A DNA stretch of 64,000 bases, from the NCBI GenBank assembly GCA_016213325.1, contig JACRAY010000005.1, positions 62,001-126,000 on the forward strand. The letters run 5' to 3'. This document shows positions 1 to 14,666 of the stretch, piece after piece (the first letter of the stretch is position 1; every line of letters starts with the position of its first letter). This stretch comes from Burkholderiales bacterium (lineage in GTDB: Bacteria > Pseudomonadota > Gammaproteobacteria > Burkholderiales > Burkholderiaceae_C). Below the pieces are notes generated by a model that had not been told where the DNA came from, made no database searches, and worked only from the letters and a program-made list of their open reading frames with translations. Position numbers and translations under genes: made by a program.

Positions 1-1028
1 GCACCGGCCTGCTGGCCGATGAGTCAGCGTGGGCTGGCCTGCCCCAGTCCGCCGCGGCCCTCGTGGTCACCAACGAGACCGTAGAGCCGCTTTACGGCGC
101 GCAACTGGTCCGCGCGATCGCTGCGCACCACAAGGCCGTGCACACGGTGGCGCTGCCCGACGGCGAGGCGCACAAGGACTGGCCCACCCTCAATCGCATC
201 TTCGACGCGTTGCTGGCCAACGCCTGCGACCGCAAGACGGTGCTGTATGCGCTGGGCGGCGGCGTGGTGGGCGACATGACCGGTTTTGCGGCGGCCTGCT
301 ACATGCGCGGCGTGCCCTTCGTGCAGGTGCCCACGACGCTGCTGGCGCAGGTGGACTCCTCGGTGGGCGGCAAGACCGCCATCAACCACCCGCTGGGCAA
401 GAACATGATAGGCGCGTTCTACCAGCCGCTGCGCGTGGTGTGCGACCTGGCCACGCTGGCGACACTGCCGCTGCGCGAGTTCGCGGCGGGCCTGGCCGAA
501 GTCATCAAGTACGGCCCCATCGCCGACATGGCGTTCCTCGAATGGATCGAGGCGAACCTCGCTGCGCTGGTCGCGCGCGATCCGCAGGCGCTGGCACACG
601 CCGTGCGCCGCAGCTGCGAGATCAAGGCCGAAGTCGTGGGGCAGGACGAGCGCGAGGCGGGCTTGCGCGCCATCCTCAACTTCGGCCACACCTTCGGCCA
701 CGCCATCGAGTCCGGGCTGGGCTACGGCGAGTGGCTGCACGGCGAAGCGGTGGGCTGCGGCATGGTGATGGGTGCCGAGCTGTCGAAGCGGCTCGGGCTG
801 GTGGATGCGGCGTTCGTCGAGCGGCTCACCGCCTTGGTCGCCAAGGCCGGCCTGCCCACGCGCGGCCCGGCCTTGGGCGCCGACCGCTACCTGGACTTGA
901 TGCGCGTGGACAAGAAAGCCGAAGGCGGCGAGATCCGCTTCGTGGTCGTCGGCCCGCCGGGGCAGGCGTCGATGCGGCCCGCACCCGACGCCATGGTGCG
1001 CGACGTGCTGGCGGCCTGCTGCGGCTGA
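1..1028 (+). CDS. aroB: 3-dehydroquinate synthase, 5' end outside window
   Basis: Second step of the shikimate pathway (DAHP to 3-dehydroquinate; NAD- and metal-dependent, cytosolic). The reading frame is open from base 3 onward, and the residues before the first in-window GTG (63) still look like AroB, so the start lies upstream and this is a 3' fragment of about 341 codons. Visible family motifs are [11 protein letters not shown] (nucleotide/substrate loop), AEVIKYG, and [11 protein letters not shown] followed by HGEAV, which supply the metal-binding Glu and His residues. The gene ends 5 bases before dgt, the usual aroB-dgt order in betaproteobacteria, so the two are probably co-transcribed. 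Identity is secure; only the N terminus is missing. Confidence 0.96.
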   Translation, partial: TGLLADESAWAGLPQSAAALVVTNETVEPLYGAQLVRAIAAHHKAVHTVALPDGEAHKDWPTLNRIFDALLANACDRKTVLYALGGGVVGDMTGFAAACYMRGVPFVQVPTTLLAQVDSSVGGKTAINHPLGKNMIGAFYQPLRVVCDLATLATLPLREFAAGLAEVIKYGPIADMAFLEWIEANLAALVARDPQALAHAVRRSCEIKAEVVGQDEREAGLRAILNFGHTFGHAIESGLGYGEWLHGEAVGCGMVMGAELSKRLGLVDAAFVERLTALVAKAGLPTRGPALGADRYLDLMRVDKKAEGGEIRFVVVGPPGQASMRPAPDAMVRDVLAACCG

Positions 1029-1033
1029 ACGGC

Positions 1034-2161
1034 ATGGCGCGCTACGCCTGCGACCCGGCGCATTCGCGGGGGCGGCGTTACCCGGAAGAGCCGGCACCCA
1101 CGCGCAGTGAATTCCAGCGCGACCGCGACCGCATCGTGCACTCCACGGCGTTCCGCCGGCTGGTCTACAAGACGCAGGTGTTCCTGAACCACGAGGGCGA
1201 CCTGTTCCGCACGCGGTTGACGCATTCGCTCGAAGTCGCGCAGCTGGCACGCTCGATCGCGCGGCCGCTCGGGCTCGACGAGGACCTGGTGGAAGCGATC
1301 GCGCTGGCGCACGACCTCGGGCACACGCCCTTCGGACATGCGGGACAGGACGCGCTGAACGAATGCATGGCGGCGCACGGCGGCTTCGAGCACAACTTCC
1401 AGAGCCTGCGCGTGGTCGACCGGCTGGAGGAACGCTACCCGCTTTTCGACGGGCTGAACCTCACCTTCGAAACGCGCGAAGGCATCCTCAAGCACTGCTC
1501 GCGCCGCCATGCGCAGGCGCTGGAGCAGGCCGAGCCGGGTGGCGTGGGCGCGCGCTTCCTCGACGGCACGCAGCCCGCCCTGGAGGCGCAGCTGGCGAAC
1601 CTGGCCGACGAGATCGCCTACAACGCGCACGACATCGACGACGGCGTGCGCTCGGGACTGATCACGCTGCAGCAGGTGCGGCAGGTCGCGCTGTTCGACG
1701 AATCCTGCGCGACGACGCTGCACGAGCATCCGCAGTTGCAGGGGCGCCGGCTGCTGTACGAGGCGATCCGCCGCATGCTGAGCGCGCAGGTGTACGACGT
1801 GATCGACGCGACGCGCGCCGCGATCGATGCGGCCGCGCCTGCCAGTGCCGACGACGCGCGCCGCGCGCCGCCGCTGGTGTGCTTCAGCGAGGGCATGGCG
1901 AAGCGCTCGGCCGAACTGAAGGCCTTCCTGCTGCAGAACCTGTACCGCCACCCGCAGGTGCAGGAAACCACGAACCAGGCACGGCAGGCGGTGCGCGAAC
2001 TGTTCGAAGCCTACGAGAGCCGGCCCGCTGAGATGCCATCCGCCTTCGCCACGCGCGCCGACCCGGCGCGCGCCGTGTCCGACTACATCGCCGGCATGAC
2101 CGACCGCTTCGCGCTGCGCGAGCATGAGAGGCTAACGGGGCGCAAGCTGCTGGCCCGATGA
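1034..2161 (+). CDS. dgt: Deoxyguanosinetriphosphate triphosphohydrolase-like protein (HD domain)
   Basis: Predicted dNTP triphosphohydrolase that splits dGTP/dNTP into nucleoside and triphosphate. The ATG at 1034 gives 375 residues starting MARYACDPAHSRGRRYPE, the normal length for the short Dgt-like family; a longer open frame upstream merely reads through aroB in another frame. The HD metal centre is seen as RTRLTHSLEVAQLARSIA followed by the paired residues in AHDLGHTPFGHAG. A later block, LADEIAYNAHDIDDG, supplies the second histidine/aspartate set. It lies 5 bases after aroB and overlaps the MFS gene by 4 bases (ATGA), indicating translational coupling. Substrate preference cannot be read from sequence. 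Confidence 0.95.
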   Translation: MARYACDPAHSRGRRYPEEPAPTRSEFQRDRDRIVHSTAFRRLVYKTQVFLNHEGDLFRTRLTHSLEVAQLARSIARPLGLDEDLVEAIALAHDLGHTPFGHAGQDALNECMAAHGGFEHNFQSLRVVDRLEERYPLFDGLNLTFETREGILKHCSRRHAQALEQAEPGGVGARFLDGTQPALEAQLANLADEIAYNAHDIDDGVRSGLITLQQVRQVALFDESCATTLHEHPQLQGRRLLYEAIRRMLSAQVYDVIDATRAAIDAAAPASADDARRAPPLVCFSEGMAKRSAELKAFLLQNLYRHPQVQETTNQARQAVRELFEAYESRPAEMPSAFATRADPARAVSDYIAGMTDRFALREHERLTGRKLLAR

Positions 2162-3366
2162 AGCGCCCCGACCCCGCTTGGCTGGTGGTGCTGGCAGGCG
2201 TAAGCGCCGCCCTGCACGTCGGCAAGCTGCCGCCCGCCTTGCCGGTGCTGCGTGAATCGCTGGGTATCGGCCTGGTCGAAGCCGGCTTCCTGCTGTCGCT
2301 GGTGCAGTTCGCGGGCATGCTGCTGGGGCTGGCCGCGGGGGCTGCGGCCGACTCACTGGGCCTGCGGCGCACGATGGTCGCGGGACTGGCCATCCTGTCG
2401 GTGGCGAGCGCACTCGGCGGCTGGGCCACCAACGTGCCTGCCTTGCTGGTCCTGCGCGCGTGCGAAGGGCTGGGTTTCCTGCTCGCAGTCCTGCCAGCCC
2501 CGGCGCTGATCCGGCGGCTGGTGGAGCCCGAGCGAATGACGCGCATGCTGGGATGGTGGGGCACCTTCATGCCGGTGGGTACGGCGCTGGCCTTGCTGGT
2601 CGGTCCCGGGGTCATTGCCGCCGCCGGCTGGCCGGTGTGGTGGTGGGGACTTTCGCTGCTTTCGGCGGTGATGGCGCTGGTCTTGTGGGCCATCCTGCCG
2701 GCGTCCTGCGACGCGCATACGCCCGCCGCCATTGGCGACACGGGCAATCGCATCGGCATGACGCTCGCGGCGCCCGGCCCCTGGCTGGTCGCCACGGCGT
2801 TCGCCGTGTACTCGGCGCAATGGCTGGCGGTGATCGGCTTCCTGCCCACGATCTATGCGCAGGCCGGCGTGCCGGCCGCATGGATGGCCGTTGCCACGGC
2901 GCTGGCGGCCGGCGTCAACATGGTCGGCAACATCGCTTCAGGCCGCCTGCTCCACTGGGGCGTGGCGGCACACCGCCTGCTGTATGCCGGCTATGCCGCG
3001 ATGGCGCTGGGCACGGTGTTCGCCTTTGCGTCGTGGTGGGACGCATTGCCTGCATCGTTGGGTGCGGGCGTGCGCTACTTCGGTGTGCTGCTCTTTTCGA
3101 CCGTCGGCGGCGTGGTGCCGGGCACGCTGTTTTCACTGGCGGTGCGCGTGGCGCCGTCGGAACGCGCGGTGGCCAGCACGGTGGGCTGGATGCAGCAGTG
3201 GTCGGCCTTCGGCCAGTTCGCCGGGCCGCCCGTGGTCGGCTGGGTGGCCGGGCTCGCGGGCAACTGGGGCTGGACCTGGGTCGCCACCTGTGCGTGCGCG
3301 GCGGCCGGCATGCTGCTGGCAGCGAAGCTGGGACTGCATGTGGCTTCGCGCGGCGAGGGACCGTAG
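2158..3366 (+). CDS. MFS transporter
   Basis: A 402-residue inner-membrane protein with about twelve hydrophobic segments and the layout of a major facilitator transporter of the CynX/NimT-like or generic MFS_1 type. The charged loop after TM2 (GAAADSLGLRRTM) matches the MFS A-motif position. A central break between the two six-helix halves falls near residue 190. The start ATG at 2158 overlaps the dgt stop by 4 bases, so it belongs to the aroB-dgt transcription unit. No substrate-specific motif is recognisable; cyanate, nitroimidazole, nucleoside or drug export are all possible, and substrate assignment would be a guess. Confidence 0.85.
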   Translation: MKRPDPAWLVVLAGVSAALHVGKLPPALPVLRESLGIGLVEAGFLLSLVQFAGMLLGLAAGAAADSLGLRRTMVAGLAILSVASALGGWATNVPALLVLRACEGLGFLLAVLPAPALIRRLVEPERMTRMLGWWGTFMPVGTALALLVGPGVIAAAGWPVWWWGLSLLSAVMALVLWAILPASCDAHTPAAIGDTGNRIGMTLAAPGPWLVATAFAVYSAQWLAVIGFLPTIYAQAGVPAAWMAVATALAAGVNMVGNIASGRLLHWGVAAHRLLYAGYAAMALGTVFAFASWWDALPASLGAGVRYFGVLLFSTVGGVVPGTLFSLAVRVAPSERAVASTVGWMQQWSAFGQFAGPPVVGWVAGLAGNWGWTWVATCACAAAGMLLAAKLGLHVASRGEGP

Positions 3367-3398
3367 AATCCAAATCAACAGACCCCGCAGGCCGCACC

Positions 3399-4046
3399 AT
3401 GAGTTTCCTCAACCAGCTGAAATCCCAGGCCAACAGCCTGCAGACGCAGCGCTCGCAGGACACTGCCAGCATCGAGGAGAACACCGCCGCCACCCAGAAG
3501 GCGATGCGCCTGGTGTTCGACTACCTGCAGGACCTGGCGCGGCAGCTCAACGTGATCAAGCCGGCGGCGCCCGCGTTTTCGCTGGATGGCAAGACGCCGT
3601 GGCCGCAGATGCAGCTGTCGGACTTTCGGGCCGACGCGCGCCGCAAGATGTTCCGCGACAAGGAAGTGCTGGACTTCGTGGCGCTCGGCTGGCAGGTGCT
3701 GCCGGCGGTGGGCAAGCCGGTGGGCGGTGTCGTGACGGTGAACTTCCCGCCCGACCTGCAGCGCGTGGTCGACCGCATCGCGCTGGGCGTGGTGCAGCAC
3801 GAACGCAAGGACATCCGGCACCCCGAGACCAACAAGCTGCAGGCCTATGTGTTCGAGTACACGACGCAGACGCGCGGCAGCGTGACGGCGACGGCCGATC
3901 ACGAGAAGGCCGAGATTGCCTTCCGGCTGGTCAACACGGCGGGGTTCGAGCTGGTCAAGACCACGTGGCCCGCGGCGCGCATCAACCAGGAAACCCTGGA
4001 CGAGCTCGCCAAGCGCATCGTGTCGCAGCCCAGCCGGTTCGCGTAG
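3399..4046 (+). CDS. Conserved hypothetical protein, 215 aa
   Basis: I do not recognise this family. The ATG at 3399 (MSFLNQLKSQANSLQTQRSQ) opens a 215-residue soluble protein with no signal peptide or membrane segment. Residues about 1-60 are polar, helical and coiled-coil-like (Gln-, Ala- and Ser-rich). The rest is a mixed alpha/beta region that includes a proline/glycine-rich stretch (AVGKPVGGVVTVNFPPDL). It begins 32 bases after the MFS stop and ends 5 bases before the DUF1415 gene, so it sits in the same run. Codon use matches its neighbours, arguing against recent acquisition. Function unknown; coding status is confident from base composition and spacing. Confidence 0.8.
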   Translation: MSFLNQLKSQANSLQTQRSQDTASIEENTAATQKAMRLVFDYLQDLARQLNVIKPAAPAFSLDGKTPWPQMQLSDFRADARRKMFRDKEVLDFVALGWQVLPAVGKPVGGVVTVNFPPDLQRVVDRIALGVVQHERKDIRHPETNKLQAYVFEYTTQTRGSVTATADHEKAEIAFRLVNTAGFELVKTTWPAARINQETLDELAKRIVSQPSRFA

Positions 4047-4051
4047 CGCCG

Positions 4052-4606
4052 ATGTCCCCCGAGCAGCAGCAGGTTGCCGGCGACGTGCGCCGGTGGCTGG
4101 AGCGCGCCGTGATCGGCCTGAACCTCTGCCCGTTTGCGAAGGCCGTTCACGTGAAGCAGCAGGTGCGCTATGTGGTGAGCGAAGCGGACGATGCGGCCGG
4201 CGTGCTGCGCGACCTTGGGGCCGAAGTGGCGCTGATCGCGCAGAGCGACCCCGCGCTGCACGACACCACGCTGCTGGTGGTGCCCGATGCGCTGGCCGAC
4301 TTCCTGTCGTTCAACGACGTCGTGGCGCAGGGCGAGCGCCTGCTGCGCAAACGCGGGCTCGAAGGCGTCATCCAGCTCGCGAGTTTCCACCCGCGCTTCG
4401 TGTTTGCCGACGCAGCCGAGGACGACGTGACCAACTGCACCAACCGGTCGCCATACCCCGTGCTGCACCTGTTGCGCGAGGCCAGCATCGAGCGCGCAGT
4501 GGCTGCCTTTCCGGATGCGGCGGACATCTACGAGGCGAACATGGCGAAGCTGCGCGAGCTGGGGCCGCAGGGCTGGGCGTCGCTGGGCGTGGGGCCGTCG
4601 CGATGA
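4052..4606 (+). CDS. DUF1415 family protein
   Basis: A 184-residue cytosolic protein resembling the DUF1415 family: near the N terminus it has WLERAVIGLNLCPFAKAV, and later LASFHPRFVFADA followed by NCTNRSPYPVLHLLREAS, which are the conserved blocks I associate with that family. The conserved Cys in NLCPFA and the His/Asn-rich central blocks suggest a metal or ligand site, but no activity is established. The start ATG (4052) follows the previous stop closely, and the stop overlaps the next start by 4 bases (ATGA). It probably shares the transcript with the methyltransferase downstream. Confidence 0.85.
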   Translation: MSPEQQQVAGDVRRWLERAVIGLNLCPFAKAVHVKQQVRYVVSEADDAAGVLRDLGAEVALIAQSDPALHDTTLLVVPDALADFLSFNDVVAQGERLLRKRGLEGVIQLASFHPRFVFADAAEDDVTNCTNRSPYPVLHLLREASIERAVAAFPDAADIYEANMAKLRELGPQGWASLGVGPSR

Positions 4607-5427
4607 AGGGCGCCGACCCCGACATCAGGCCCGGGCAGTCGGTCGAGCTGCTGAAGGAGCTGCACATCCTGACGCGCGACGGCCGCATGAACCAGGATTC
4701 GCGGCGCAAGCTGAAGCAGGTGCAGCACCTGTACCAGTTCATCGAGAAGCTGCTGCTGGAAGCGGGCGATGCGCCTACGCTGGCCGACCATGGCGCGGGC
4801 AAGTCGTACCTGGGATTCATCCTGTACGACCTGTTCTTCAAGGAGCGCGCGGGCGGGCATATCTACGGGATCGAGACGCGCGGCGAGCTGGTGGAGAAGT
4901 CGCGTGAACTGGCGGCGCGGCTCGGCTTCGAGCGCATGACCTTCCTGCACCTGAGCGCGGCCGAGGCAACGGACGCGGGCGTGCTGCCGGAGAAGATCGA
5001 CATCGTCACGGCGCTGCACGCCTGCGACACCGCGACCGACGACGCGATCGCCTTCGGGCTGCGCAAGCAGGCGAAGTTCATGGTGCTGGTGCCCTGTTGC
5101 CAGGCCGAGGTGGCGGCCTGCCTGCGGATGGGCAAGGCGCTGGCGCTGGCGCGCACCCCGCTGGCGGAGTTGTGGCGCCACCCGATCCACACGCGCGAGG
5201 TCGGCAGCCAGCTGACCAACGTGCTGCGTTGCCTGTACCTGGAGGCGATGGGTTACCAGGTGACGGTGACCGAGCTGGTGGGCTGGGAGCATTCGCTGAA
5301 GAACGAGCTGATCGTCGCCCGCCGCACCGGTCAGCGCAAACGCTCCGCCGCCGAGCGCTTGCGGGCCCTGCTGGCCGAATTCGGCCTTGCCGAGCTGGAG
5401 CCTTCGCGCTTCCCCGGACTGCAATAA
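4603..5427 (+). CDS. Class I SAM-dependent methyltransferase-like protein
   Basis: A 274-residue protein with an N-terminal helical region (about 1-55) and a Rossmann-type methyltransferase domain. The SAM-binding glycine loop is LADHGAGKSYLGFIL, where a D-x-G-x-G-K pattern replaces the more common E-x-G-x-G. An acidic residue follows in GIETRGEL. A later HACDTATDDAI then VPCCQAE block resembles the catalytic/substrate region of methyltransferases annotated as acting on RNA, but the substrate is not known. The ATG at 4603 overlaps the DUF1415 stop by 4 bases. It is the last gene of the aroB run; 30 bases later the RAYT element begins, with its left inverted end starting 2 bases after this stop. 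Confidence 0.78.
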   Translation: MKGADPDIRPGQSVELLKELHILTRDGRMNQDSRRKLKQVQHLYQFIEKLLLEAGDAPTLADHGAGKSYLGFILYDLFFKERAGGHIYGIETRGELVEKSRELAARLGFERMTFLHLSAAEATDAGVLPEKIDIVTALHACDTATDDAIAFGLRKQAKFMVLVPCCQAEVAACLRMGKALALARTPLAELWRHPIHTREVGSQLTNVLRCLYLEAMGYQVTVTELVGWEHSLKNELIVARRTGQRKRSAAERLRALLAEFGLAELEPSRFPGLQ

Positions 5428-5429
5428 TC

Positions 5430-6208
5430 GGGGTCAGATTCCAATTAATCGGACCCGATGGCCCGCCTGCCACGCCTGACCGTTCCCGGCTACCCGCACC
5501 ACATCATCCAGCGCGGCAACAACAAGCAGCCGGTGTTCGCCGACAAGCGCGACTACGAAGTGCTCCTCGGATTGCTCGAAGAGCAGTCGAAGAAGCACGC
5601 CGTCGCGGTGCACTCGTACGTGCTGATGAGCAACCACTTCCACCTGCTGGTGACGCCGTCCACCGACGAGGGCGTGCCGCTGATGATGCAGTCGATCGGC
5701 CGCAGCTACGTGCGGTATTTCAACGACCGGCATGGGCGGTCGGGGACCTTGTGGGAAGGGCGCTACAAGTCGACGCTGGTGCAGGCCGAGCGTTACCTGT
5801 TGGCCTGCATGGCCTATATCGACCTCAACCCGGTACGGGCGGGTATGGTCGCCGATCCGGCGGACTATCCCTGGTCCAGCCACGCCCATTACATCGGGCG
5901 GCGCGCCGACCGGCTCGTGACGCCGCATCCGATCTATTGGGAGCTGGGCAACACGCCATTTGCGCGCGACGCCGCCTATCTTGACTTGATCCGCAACGGA
6001 ATTAGCCAGGAGCAGCAGCGAGCACTCACCAATGCAACGATCCAGGGTTGGGCGCTGGGCGAGCCCGATTACGTCGCCGACCTGCAGCGGCGCACAGAAC
6101 GCCGGGTGACCAAAGGGCAGGCAGGGCGGCCGTTCAAGCGGGTAAGCTAATCTGTCCCCATTTATTCAACGGACCCGCTGAAGGCAAAATTAATTCGAAT
6201 CTGACCCC
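5430..6208 (+). mobile_element. Single-gene RAYT (REP-associated tyrosine transposase) element with 20-bp inverted ends
   Basis: The transposase gene is bracketed by ggggtcagattccaattaat at 5430-5449 and its inverted counterpart attaattcgaatctgacccc at 6189-6208, matching at 19 of 20 positions. A further short copy, cggaccc, occurs at 5450-5456 and again at 6170-6176, and a related tctgtcccc lies at 6151-6159. Such GGGGTCAG-type ends flanking a single Y1 transposase are typical of RAYT/REP units rather than of classical IS elements with target duplications. The element sits between the methyltransferase gene and gltB and leaves both reading frames intact. Confidence 0.75.
5458..6150 (+). CDS. 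rayT: RAYT / REP-associated tyrosine transposase (Y1_Tnp, IS200-like)
   Basis: A 230-residue single-strand DNA transposase-like enzyme of the IS200/Y1 superfamily. The N-terminal motif PGYPHHIIQRGNNKQPVF and the metal-binding HUH-type motif NHFHLL (His60 and His62) are present, with the candidate catalytic tyrosine at Tyr84 or Tyr87 in GRSYVRYFN. The block LWEGRYKSTL followed by YIDLNPVRAGMV is the standard RAYT core, and the basic C terminus (RRTERRVTKGQAGRPFKR) fits REP-end recognition. The ATG at 5458 follows the left inverted end directly. All family motifs are intact, so the protein may be functional. Confidence 0.92.
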   Translation: MARLPRLTVPGYPHHIIQRGNNKQPVFADKRDYEVLLGLLEEQSKKHAVAVHSYVLMSNHFHLLVTPSTDEGVPLMMQSIGRSYVRYFNDRHGRSGTLWEGRYKSTLVQAERYLLACMAYIDLNPVRAGMVADPADYPWSSHAHYIGRRADRLVTPHPIYWELGNTPFARDAAYLDLIRNGISQEQQRALTNATIQGWALGEPDYVADLQRRTERRVTKGQAGRPFKRVS

Positions 6209-6281
6209 TATTGTTTTTGTTGCGAGGGGTGCTGCGGTGCAGTAATCTCGGGTTTTCCCGAGCTACCAGCAGGAGTGCGCC

Positions 6282-11012
<4,731 letters not shown>

Positions 11013-11031
11013 AGATCAGGGGTACGAGGAA

Positions 11032-12498
<1,467 letters not shown>

Positions 12499-12502
12499 CG
12501 AC

Positions 12503-12525
12503 GGTGGGCAGCGGAGCTGCCCACC
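12503..12525. terminator. Hairpin terminator after gltD
   Basis: A perfect 10-bp stem (ggtgggcagc / gctgcccacc) with a gga loop lies 4 bases after the gltD stop and is followed by ctactttat, a weak T-rich tail. A related ggtgggc/gcccacc hairpin occurs upstream of tatA, so it may also be a dispersed repeat. Confidence 0.65.
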
Positions 12526-12563
12526 CTACTTTATGATTCGGGGTTTTCCCGTAAACCCCCCGG

Positions 12564-13382
12564 ATGACCGACCCTGACCCCGGCGCGCTGGTCGAGTGCC
12601 GCAACCTGAGCTTCGGTTACGGCGCGCGCCTGATCCTCGATGACGTGAGCTTCACCGTGCCGCGCGGCAAGGTGACGGCTCTCATGGGCGCGTCCGGCGG
12701 CGGCAAGACCACGGTGCTGCGCCTGATCGGCGGGCAGGTGCGGCCCGGCCGGGGCGAACTGCTGTTCGACGGCGCCGACATCGGCCGCATGGACCCCGCA
12801 GCCCTGTACCGGGCACGCCGGCGCATGGGCATGCTGTTCCAGTTCGGCGCCCTCTTCACCGACCTGAGCGTGTTCGACAACGTGGCCTTCCCGTTGCGCG
12901 AACACACCGCGCTGCCGGCAGCCCTGGTGCGCGACATCGTGCTGATGAAGCTCAATGCGGTGGGGCTGCGCGGCGCACGCAACCTGATGCCCAGCGAAAT
13001 CTCCGGGGGCATGGCGCGCCGCGTGGCACTGGCCCGCGCCATCTCGCTGGACCCCGAACTCGTGATGTACGACGAGCCGTTCGCCGGCCTCGACCCGATC
13101 TCGCTGGGCACCGCGGCCCAGTTGATCCGGCGCCTGAACGACACGCTGGGCATCACCAGCATCGTGGTGTCGCACGACCTCGAGGACACCTTCCGCATTG
13201 CCGACCAGGTGATCATCCTGGCCAACGGCAAGGTGGCGGCGCAGGGCACGCCCGACGAGGTACGCGCGTCGACCGACCCGCTGGTGCACCAGTTCGTGAA
13301 CGCCGAGCCCGAAGGGCCGGTGCACTTCCACTATCCCGGCCCCACGGTGGCCGAGGACTTCGGCACGGGGTATTCCGAATGA
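12564..13382 (+). CDS. mlaF: Phospholipid ABC transporter ATP-binding protein MlaF
   Basis: ATPase of the MlaFEDB complex that moves phospholipids between the inner membrane and the periplasmic carrier MlaC, keeping the outer membrane asymmetric. In 272 residues it shows Walker [10 protein letters not shown] (about 42-50), a Q-loop LFQFGALF, a signature [14 protein letters not shown], Walker [13 protein letters not shown] and switch His in VVSHDLED. The ATG at 12564 gives the usual length. The stop overlaps mlaE by 4 bases, and it is the first gene of mlaFEDACB; the 65-base upstream gap carries the gltD terminator, so the operon promoter should lie there. Confidence 0.96.
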   Translation: MTDPDPGALVECRNLSFGYGARLILDDVSFTVPRGKVTALMGASGGGKTTVLRLIGGQVRPGRGELLFDGADIGRMDPAALYRARRRMGMLFQFGALFTDLSVFDNVAFPLREHTALPAALVRDIVLMKLNAVGLRGARNLMPSEISGGMARRVALARAISLDPELVMYDEPFAGLDPISLGTAAQLIRRLNDTLGITSIVVSHDLEDTFRIADQVIILANGKVAAQGTPDEVRASTDPLVHQFVNAEPEGPVHFHYPGPTVAEDFGTGYSE

Positions 13383-14161
13383 GCTGGTGGAATCCTGCCC
13401 ACGTCGGCCTCGCCACCCGCGCCAAGCTGGCCGACATCGGGCATGCGGCGCGGCTCTTCGTGCGGCTGGTCACGCTGTTCGGCCCCTCGATGCGCCGTTT
13501 CGGCCTGGTGCGCGACCAGGTGCACTTCCTGGGCAACTACTCGCTCGCCATCATTACCGTGTCGGGCCTGTTCGTCGGCTTCGTGCTGGGCCTGCAGGGC
13601 TACTACACGCTGCAGCGGTATGGCAGTTCGGAAGCGCTGGGGCTGCTGGTGGCGCTCAGCCTGGTGCGCGAGCTTGGACCCGTGGTCACGGCGCTGCTGT
13701 TCGCCGGCCGTGCCGGCACCTCGCTCACGGCGGAGATCGGCCTGATGAAGGCGGGCGAGCAACTGTCGGCCATGGAGATGATGGCCGTCGACCCGATCCA
13801 GCGCATCCTGGCGCCGCGCTTCTGGGGCGGCGTGATCGCAATGCCCCTGCTCGCCGCCGTCTTCAGCGCCGTCGGCATCATCGGGGGCTATGTGGTGGGC
13901 GTGCTGCTCATAGGCGTGGATCCCGGGGCGTTCTGGAGCCAGATGCAGGGCGGCGTCGACGTGGTGAAGGACGTCGGCAACGGCGTGGCCAAGAGCGTTG
14001 TGTTCGGCGTGGCGGTCACTTTCATTGCCCTGCTGCAGGGTTACGGGTCGCAGCCCACCCCCGAAGGGGTCTCGCGCGCGACAACGCGTACCGTGGTGGT
14101 GGCGTCGCTGGCCGTGCTGGGCCTGGACTTCGTGCTCACGGCCCTGATGTTCAGTATCTGA
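13379..14161 (+). CDS. mlaE: Phospholipid ABC transporter permease MlaE
   Basis: Inner-membrane permease (DUF140/MlaE family), 260 residues with about five membrane spans. Diagnostic features are the segment [18 protein letters not shown], the [19 protein letters not shown] coupling helix that contacts MlaF, and a C-terminal [18 protein letters not shown] block. The start ATG overlaps the end of mlaF by 4 bases and the mlaD start follows 16 bases later, so stoichiometric co-expression is expected. Confidence 0.96.
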   Translation: MSWWNPAHVGLATRAKLADIGHAARLFVRLVTLFGPSMRRFGLVRDQVHFLGNYSLAIITVSGLFVGFVLGLQGYYTLQRYGSSEALGLLVALSLVRELGPVVTALLFAGRAGTSLTAEIGLMKAGEQLSAMEMMAVDPIQRILAPRFWGGVIAMPLLAAVFSAVGIIGGYVVGVLLIGVDPGAFWSQMQGGVDVVKDVGNGVAKSVVFGVAVTFIALLQGYGSQPTPEGVSRATTRTVVVASLAVLGLDFVLTALMFSI

Positions 14162-14177
14162 AAGAAACGAAACAAAG

Positions 14178-14666
14178 ATGGAACGCAGCAAGAACGACGT
14201 CTGGGTAGGGCTCTTCGTGCTCATCGGTGCGGCAGCCCTGCTGTTCCTCGCGCTCCAGTCGGCCAACCTGCTCGCCTGGAGCCTCCAGCCGACCTACGCC
14301 GTGGTCGCCAGGTTCGACAACATCGGCGGCCTGAAGCCGCGCGCGGCGGTCAAGAGTTCGGGCGTGGTGGTGGGGCGCGTCGAGTCGATCGCCTTCGACG
14401 ACAAGGGCTTCCAGGCGCGCGTCACGCTCGGTCTGGAGAACCGATACAAGTTCCCGAAGGACAGTTCGCTGAAAATCCTGACCAGCGGGCTGCTGGGTGA
14501 GCAGTACATCGGCATCGAGGCCGGCGCCGACGACAAGAACCTGGCCGCCGGCGATACCATCACCACCACGCAGTCGGCCGTCGTGCTCGAGAACCTGATC
14601 GGGCAGTTCCTCTACAACAAGGCCGCGGATGGCGCAACGCCCGCGGGCGCAGCAACCAAGAAATGA
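14178..14666 (+). CDS. mlaD: MCE-domain lipid-binding protein MlaD
   Basis: Periplasmic hexameric MCE ring anchored in the inner membrane, the lipid conduit of MlaFEDB. The 162-residue protein has an N-terminal anchor (about residues 9-30, VGLFVLIGAAALLFLALQ) followed by the MCE domain with FDNIGGLKPRAAVKSSGVVV and a downstream LTSGLLGEQYIGIEAG. The tail is Ala/Thr/Lys-rich and short. It follows mlaE by 16 bases and overlaps mlaA by 4. Confidence 0.96.
   Translation: MERSKNDVWVGLFVLIGAAALLFLALQSANLLAWSLQPTYAVVARFDNIGGLKPRAAVKSSGVVVGRVESIAFDDKGFQARVTLGLENRYKFPKDSSLKILTSGLLGEQYIGIEAGADDKNLAAGDTITTTQSAVVLENLIGQFLYNKAADGATPAGAATKK

Noticed and set aside
29..1033. N-terminal extension of dgt back to base 29
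   Set aside because: The added residues read across aroB in another frame and match no HD-family sequence; the ATG at 1034 gives the normal length.
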